NCBI GenBank assembly: GCA_949316235.1
Contig: OX438744.1
Span: 32,050,778-32,114,777, forward strand
Length of the DNA: 64,000 bases
Direction of reading: 5' to 3'
Source of the DNA: Oegoconia quadripuncta
Lineage: Eukaryota; Arthropoda; Insecta; Lepidoptera; Autostichidae
The notes below the pieces were generated by a model. It was not told where the DNA came from, made no database searches, and was given only the letters and a program-made list of their open reading frames with translations. The position numbers and the translations under genes were made by a program. Shown here piece by piece: positions 53,645-62,600 of the stretch. Each line of letters begins with the position of its first letter. The stretch's first letter is position 1.

Positions 53645-56600
53645 CTTTTTGGAAGATTTACAGACTTATATAACCTATAGAACAAAAACCTATCAGTAAA
53701 AACAATGCTTACAAAAAATCTCCGCCGATATTATAAATGAAGAGTAGCACACAGCAATATTGGGTCAATATAAGTATAATATAATATCCTTGGACATATA
53801 CAGACAGCGCCATCTAGTTCCACACTAAGCAACTAGACTTGTGTTGTGGATACCAGATGGTTGATACACTACATAAATACATTTTTTTTTGTAAATAAAT
53901 ACATACATAATTGAAAAACATCCATAACTCGGGTACACATGTCCGTATTCATCATACAAACATATGTCCCTAGCGGGATTCGAACCCGCGACAGAGTTCA
54001 TTGGTATAGCAGCAGAGTTTCTAACCACTATACCAAACGGTATGACATTTTATCACCGATAAACAGCCTTGGTCCTAAGCCAATAGTCAGGACTATGCAT
54101 CCCTTAAACTTGGACGCTACCTCCAGCTTCAACATCAACAGCCTTCTCTCACAGGGAGGGCGTATGGGCCATAATCCACCATCCGGCCCAGTGCGGTGCA
54201 GTGGATTTAGGTCAGACTAGTGACCACCTGACAGTCAGTGTCTTAAGCTACCCCTGTAGGCCACCGACTTAACGACTGCCTTCAATTGAAAACCACCGGG
54301 ACCGCTTATTTCATGTGCCCTCCGAAGCATAAAAACACCCATATTAAAATGCCACTAGTGGTCACCTATCCAAGGACTGACTGCGCCTGACATTGTTTAA
54401 CTTCGATAATTGAAAGCAAATAACGAATGCGACTGCGCCACGTGTGCTTGTACACCCTCTGCGTTTAATACCTTTCTCCTTTTCGTTCTGTTTACGGAAT
54501 AACTAAAATTATACTTTCATAAACACTTCTCCCCGTACTCAACTACACTAACACGATTGAGGAGTTGCTAAATAAGCTTCAGGGCCTACAAAATCTTGCC
54601 ATTCGTTTTATTTTCGTATTGAGTAAAATACTACAATGCTACAGCAAACACTGTGTGTCCCGCACTTGGCAGAGCGTTTTTTTGTTATGCATTTTGGGTT
54701 TTTACTTAACCTCAATCACACCTGATGTTAAGTGAAGATGATGTCGAAGGTGGACGCGTATTGACCCGAAAACCCCAACACATTTGGAGGAGTGGCTATC
54801 TTATCTCTGACAACCGGAACACAACAATGCTATTAACATTGCTGCTTGGCGGTAGATTTAGATAAGATGGTGGTAGCTAGCCAGGCGGACATTTAAAATG
54901 CCCTACCACCAGCCAAACCGAGTACTTAAACATGTACCCCGCTGGGGATCGAACCCGCGACCTCCGAATCGTAAACCCAATGTTGTTTACATTGAGCCAC
55001 GGAGGCGGTGTGACGCAAGAGCTACCCATTAGAAAAAACTGTCCGAGTAAATGTTTTGAATCTGACGATAGAATAGAGTAACGCACACGAGCAAGATAAA
55101 TATAGACAAAAATGTATCGAAAACGAATAGCGAATGCGCCACTAACAAACCCCCAGCTTAGCCAGGTCGTGTATGATATGATCATAGAGGAATAACACTA
55201 CCCGATATGATCTACAATTAGTAATCCTGTGATATATCATTTCACCTCACCATTAATATAATTATGTAATCTAATAGAAATGTACCACAGGAAAACAAGC
55301 TGCAAGCAGACTGACCTTGAGCGGCCCACCAGGCGGGCTGGGCGCGCTGAGCACAATGACTTCCACCTCAGCCACGTCCTTCCCATTGCTGTTCTCAGCG
55401 GTGATGGTGTAACGTCCGCTGTCAGCCCTGGTAGCAGCTTTGCAGTTCAATTTGGTGTTGTAGTCGCTATGTTGGACTTTAGTATCCCCGCTGGATTTCA
55501 CCTCCTTCTTGCCGAGGAACCATTTCGTTTCTGGCATCGGTTCACCGGTAACCTGGAATAGGTATTGGAATTTTGATAAGAAATGGAAATTGTTTATTTG
55601 CTACAGACGTCTTACATTATGGTATACCTATGGTATATACGGTATATTTCAACCGTGTAGAATTCCAAATGCGTCACTCTATGACTCAAAAGCAATCCCA
55701 CTAATAATACCTATCCGACAGAAACCAGACACTCTTCCGGGATAAAGAGTAGCCTAAATGTTAATCCAGGTCCTAATCTACTAACCAAATTTCAACCAAA
55801 CCTGTCCAGTCGTTTACTCATGAAGTACGCATACAAACTTTCGCATTTATATTATTAGTTGGGATTGCGACACGTTTCCCCAATACGTAGTATGCAAAAT
55901 TTGGCTTTTAGAGTCCACTTGCATCGTTAAACAGCAGTTATAAGAGAAACAAATAGAAACAGAAAGATTGAGATAAATTTCGTATGGCGTTGTATTGTGC
56001 TATGAAAAGAAATATATATATAGCTTCTTATACTTCATGAGAATTATACACATCGGGTTAGCCCTCGACCTCAAACATACTTGAGGTTACCTAAGGTCAA
56101 GTGCTAACCTATTGTGCCGACTAAATAAAAATAAATGCAGTATATTTCATGATATCGCACTCACCTTGACGTCGAACCCGAACTTCTGTCCGACCTTGAT
56201 CTTGATGTCGATGAGGTTAGTCCTGTCGATCTTCGGCGCGAGGTTCCTGGGCTTGGCGACTATTGGGTGGGTGCTCTCGCTTGGCTCCCCGGGGCCTGCC
56301 TTGTTTACTGCGCGTACTCTGTGACGAGGTAAACGTAACGTCACCATTTGTTTTTTCCATAGAAACTGGATATCCACAGTTTTTTAGGTAATGGTGTAGA
56401 ATGGAATGTGTGGTGAACTGTACTTACACGAGTTCGCCAATAAAAACGACTTTACTTCAAAATGTTAAACATATTAGACAGATTTTAGAAAAATATGAAG
56501 TTATTACATGCCCAGTTGATATTTGTTTTTCCAATTGTTACGAAATTCTATAGTTTTTCAATACCTAAAGTACCAGGCTAACAGAAGCTACTAAGAGCTT

Positions 56601-59600
56601 GGATGACGACTCAACAGGGCAGGTCAAGGCCTATTTTATTTTTAATTAAAATTAGAGAATAGGCGTAGAAAATTTTAATTAGAATACTAGCGAGACTTAT
56701 CCAAATAATGATCTTTTGATACAAATCGATATCGACATTGATTACGTTCTGTCTTGTGATTGGTTGGCCCATCACTTGCTCGGTAATTTAACGATATTCA
56801 TTAGGCATTGAAGATATCTATGAAGTTACAGGATACAGCGCCTGAAAGATTCCACAGGTGTGACGAACCATTTTTATATGCTTATTCTAAAGGTTACCAT
56901 CTCACTCACCTGAACTCGTAAGTTTGTCCTTCAATGAGATCAGGCACGGTGCAGGTGGTCTTATCCGCTGGCACTTCGAGCGCCTTCTCCCAGTTTCCGA
57001 ACTTATCCTTCTTCTCCACGATATAGGCCTCGATGGGTGCTCCGCCATCCTCTCTGGGTGGGGTCCATTTGAGGTCCACGTGATCTTTGTCCCAGTCTGT
57101 GACGCTCGGAGTACCGGGCGCGCCTGGGTGAAGGAATATGTCATAAATATATTGGGTCCTTACCTATGAAATTGGAGTTTTTTTTCTTCGTTAATCATAT
57201 GTACCAATTCCTGCGATTTTCAAAGCTATATCCAAATTTGTTTTTTATTTGGAAAATGGAATATTATTTCAAGGTTTCACATGAAATTTTTTTAATTTCT
57301 GGGCTAAACCGCCTCCGTGGCTCAATGTAAACAACATTGGGTTTACGATTCGGAGGTCGCGGGTTCGATCCCCAGCGGGGTACATGTTTAACTACTCGGT
57401 TTGGTTGGTGGTAGGGCATTTTAAATGTCCGCCTGGCTAGCTATCACCATCTTATCTAAATCTGCCGCCAAGCAGCAATGTTAATAGCATTGTTGTGTTC
57501 CGGTTGTCAGAGATAAGATAGCCAGTCTCCCAAATGTGTTGGGGTTTCCGGGTCAGTACGCTTCCACATTCGACCTCATCTTCACTTAACATCAGGTGTG
57601 ATTGAGGTCAAGTGCTAACCCATTGTGCATAAAAAAAACACTTCACTTTCGCACTATAGTTGTGCTAGCCGTGCTGATGTGAAGTAGATGAAACTCACCT
57701 GGCTCGTCGAAGGGATTCTTGGCGATGATACTTTGCTCAGAGGTGAGAGGTTCAGACTCTCCCTCCGAGTTAACGGCGGCCACGCGGAAGCGGTACTCCT
57801 TGCCGGGAGTGAGACCGGTGACGTCACACTCTGCAAGTACACACAGTTGGTGAGTGTTTGGTTATATTGTTTTTGTAACTCATGTTTCCTGATATAATGA
57901 TCGAATCTTAACTTTCCTAAGAGATAGGAGACAACCCTCATTTCCTGTATATAACAATAATTCAATGTTAAAAATACTTTTAAAACAAGCTTTTAATACT
58001 CTATAATCATTAGTACATATTATTCTAGTACAAAGATAAGTAACATAATGTCCATTAAGGGGTTTCAGTGGCAATCTTCTGGTTCCATCTTCAGATTCTC
58101 GTCATCATGTGTAATGGAAAGTTCTCATGGCACAATACAAACTAGTCCAAATTCGAATATTTTCACATTCGAGTGATGACGACCTATTTGGTGTAGTGGT
58201 TAGCAACTCTGGCCACTATACCAAAAGATTGAGGGTTCGAAACCCGCTAGGGGCATATGTTTGTGTGATGAATACGGACATTTGTACCCGAGTTATGGAT
58301 GTTTTCATTTAGAATAAGTATTTATTTACAAAAAAAAATGTATTTATGTAGTATATCAACCATCTGGTATCCACAACACAAGCCTATAGTTGCTTACTGT
58401 GGAACTACATGGCGCTGTGTGTATGTCTAAGGATATTTTATTTATTATTATTATTTCATTTTATTAGAGTTGCAGTCCATATATCCCGGCTCCATCATGC
58501 AGTTCGATGATACCATAATATTGCATTGTCACCGAACTTACATAAATATGCCCAATTTCAGCTCGATCAGATACCACAGCAAGTGATTGAAAATGGAACT
58601 GAATAAAAGCTTGTGATTATTGAAGACAACTCACTGGGCTCATCGGATCTCGCGCAAGGCACCCAGCATCCAGTCTCCGTGTCCAATTTGTCCACTTGGT
58701 AGTACTCGATGGGCGTGCCGCCGTCGTCTTTTGGACGCTTCCATTTGAGCGTCGCACCTTCCTTATGGACGTCCGAGATCTGAAGGAAACAAGGTGGACT
58801 TGAAATTGACATATAAGTTTATTGTAAGTACATGATCTCTTCTTCAATTTAAAAGCTATGCTTTTGTCGGCGGAGTAATCACCACGTCTCTTTGCTTTCC
58901 GCCCTCGATTTAACGTCTTGGTACGACACGATATTCACCTTTTCTTTCAATTGGACAAAGTAATGATATTGAGAGTGATATTGAGAATCGTATTTGAAGT
59001 AATAAACTTTATGCGCCATTTTAGGTAGATCAACTTTCTTTACAAGCTAAATTCAGCCGTATTTATAATGAGGTAAAGATCAGAGTTAATCAACACCTTT
59101 ATGGCACTTACAATCTTTTTAAATTGAGAAAATAAGGGAAAACGCTGCATTATTGGATAGTAAAATGCTATTTTTTTTAAGCTAAGTTTGAAAAGGATGT
59201 TGATTAACTTTGATTATTATTATATTATATTATTATTTTATTATTAATATATTATGAATTACACGAGAATTTAGCTTGTAAGGAAAATATCACTACCTAC
59301 TCCAAGCTATGGTCACGTATCCTGCTTAAGTGATACGGTTGTCTTTATTTACAGACAAAACTATAACAACAAATTTTACTTATTTACAATAATAAAATTT
59401 ATATGCTTATTCTTTTTTTTTTATATTCACAACGGGTTGATACTTGACCTCAATCACACCTGATGTTAAGTGAAGATGAGGTCGAATGTGGAAGCGTACT
59501 GACTCGAAAACCCCAACACATTTGGGGGACTGGCTATCTTATCTCTGACAACCGGAACATAACAATGCAATTAACATTGCTGTTTGGCAGCAGATTTAGA

Positions 59601-62600
59601 TAAGATGGTGGTAGCTAGCCAGGCGGACATTTAAAATGCCCTACCACCAACCAAACAGAGTACTTAAACATGTACCCCGCTGGGGTTCGAACCTGCGACC
59701 TCCGAATCGTAAACCCAATGTTGTTTAAATTTTATATATTTAATTTATATGAAATTGGGTGGAATACCGAGTGGAATAATTAAGACAGTATGAGATTTTG
59801 ATCCTTTGACTATACTACTATTCTATTAGTATTATTTCTTACCTGCAACGGGCCTTCGGGCTTAGCTGGCTTATCTGTGACCACCACGTTAACGGTGACG
59901 GCATCCTTGCCGCTAGAGTTGACGGCGGTGACCGTGTATTCCCCTGAGTCATCACGCCTGACCGGCCTGACCACCAGCTTAGTGAAGTAGTCGGGACTGT
60001 CGATTGTGACAGCCTTGGATGGCCGGAGCGGCATGTTTTGGTATCTGTGGAAAAGGTTATTGTCGTTATTCTATGAAGCAACGTTTAGCGTGGCCCTTGG
60101 ATGGGTGACCACTAGTATCCGAACGCCTATAGACGATTCTTGCGTCGGGGGATAAAAATGACAGTCTAGACAAAACGACCAACTTAGAGAACTGACTTGA
60201 ATACGCATCAAGCTAATGTAAAACAGCACTGTGGCAATACGCCAAGTATTGCACCCGAGGCCGAAGGTCGCAGCGCGCTCGCTCGGAACCCCCAACTAAA
60301 ATGGGGAACAGGTCATCTTATCTCAAACAGCCGGAACACCATGCTATTAACATTGCTCTTTAGCGGCAGACTTAACAAAAGACGGGAGTTGGTCAAACAA
60401 AGAAATTTAATAATGTCCTACCACCGTGTACTAAATATGTAGCCGTTGGAAATCGAACTCGCGACGACAATTCTGTGAACCTTGCTTACTTAGAGCCACA
60501 TGGAAATACAACTACTCACCTCCATTCCACAGCAGGTGCAGGCTCGCCTGTAATAGCCGCTTCAAGTTTAAGCGTGGAACCAGCGGAGATGGTGACGTCG
60601 CGCAAATGCCGTCTGTCGATTTTCGGGGCTAGGAACCTTGGCTTGGCCAGGAAGTTCTTGCTGGATTCAGAAGGCTTGCTCTGGCCCGCCTTGTTGATGG
60701 CTACCACGCGGAACTGGTATTCATTGCCTTCGATCAAGCTGGAAGTAATGTTATGAGTAAGTAGAGGTATCGCTACAAAATTTCAAAATCATGGATCTGG
60801 TCAATAGATGGATGGATGGACTATATGAGGTGACAGAGAGTTTCTCGTGTTTCTGAAGTATTGTGATAAATACATAAGTAATATAACTGTGTGGTACACA
60901 ATAAATAAGTAAGACGACAGAACCCTTAAATGCCCTAAAAGTACCACGGGTTAAACTTTTTTAGGCCACTTCCGATATCTTGCAAGACTCGCACAATTAA
61001 AGTTCAAACTCCTTTTCTCATTCCGTCAATATGTACTACGAAAAGACAAGATTCGAAATCAGATATGGGGCGATCCGGGACGAAAAAGTAAAATATGTGT
61101 GCGTGTGTGTGCGAATATAGTGTGATAATCAATCACATTTTTAGTAGGTAGTCTTGTTTATAAATTTTTGTAATATTTTATTTTATTTATTGGTACACAA
61201 AACAGATTACAATCGTACTTGAGAAGAACTTAAAGTTAACTTAGATTCGAACTAGATTGGAATCCCAAGCATGTAAACACAACATGGTTAAACAAGAACA
61301 AGCTTAATTATTGTATTATTATTTTTTTATGAATACTGACAGAAGTAAATTTGGGAAAATAAGCGAAGAGAGTTATGAAGAAGAATCCAAATACGAATGT
61401 AGAATTTAAAATGTAATAATATTAAAATTATTGACATTATTGCTCATTCGCAAAGCAGACTCCCCAGAGAAGAACGAGCAAGAAACTCAAGGGTTGCTCT
61501 TTTAAATAAGTTTGGGTTACAATTATATTATATTGTATAATTAGACTGAATATCGCCGAGCGGTCTATGTCCATGCTTGCTTATCATCCAGATAGTCAGA
61601 AATTTTATAATAGCCTTTGGTAAATAATGTCTGTTTTATTATGGTTTTGAATTTATTTAAAGGTAAATTTTGAATGTCCACTGGAACCTTATTATAAAAG
61701 CGTATACATTGCCCCTAAAATGACTTAGTGACTTTGTGTAAACGGCTGACATGATCAGCAAGTTTATTTTTATATCTGGTATTAACATTATGTATATCAC
61801 TATTTTTCTTAAACGATTCTATATTTTTTCTTACATACATTAAGTTTTCGTAAATATATTGCGATGCTAATGTTAATATATTAATTTCTTTAAATTTATT
61901 CCTAAGATCGTGTATGTAGACTTCTATGTTAACCCCTGTAGTCGAAAAGGCTTAATCGAACTTGAATTGCAAGATGTTATCGGATTAGTCGTATTCTGAT
62001 AAAAGATCTACGACGGCACCCTGATAGTAGGTACGTCTTTTTTAAGTGAAGTCGGGTTTTTGATTTTTAAATACTTATATTCTAATAATCAAGTACTCAC
62101 CCATTAACTGTAGCGGTGGGAGTGGGTGAGTGAGTCTCAATGGCCTTCTCCCACAGTGGGCTGTACTTGTCTTTCTTCTCGACGATGTAGCCGATGATGG
62201 GTGACCCACCGTCGGACAGTGGCGCCTCCCATTTGAGGTCCACATGGCTGGCAGACCAGTCGTCTGGAACGGGCGCAGACGGGGCGTCTGGAACAGCTGT
62301 AGAAGTGATAGAGAATTAGATGAGATGTCGTTTTATTTTTTAGTAAAGTACGATGTAATGTCGATTCATAAGTAATTAAGTAGGAATTTATGTAATATTT
62401 ACAACAAAAAAAACTCATATAGTTTATCACACCATAAATGGTACCCATAATACAAGCATAGTAGCCTGAACGAAAGCTTTTTTTTCACAATAAATACATA
62501 TTATAAATTTAAAGCTCCATCGGGTACACATCTTCATTATATAAACATATGCCTTAGCAAGATTCGAACCTGCCCCGTGACCTCTAAATATAGCGGTCAG

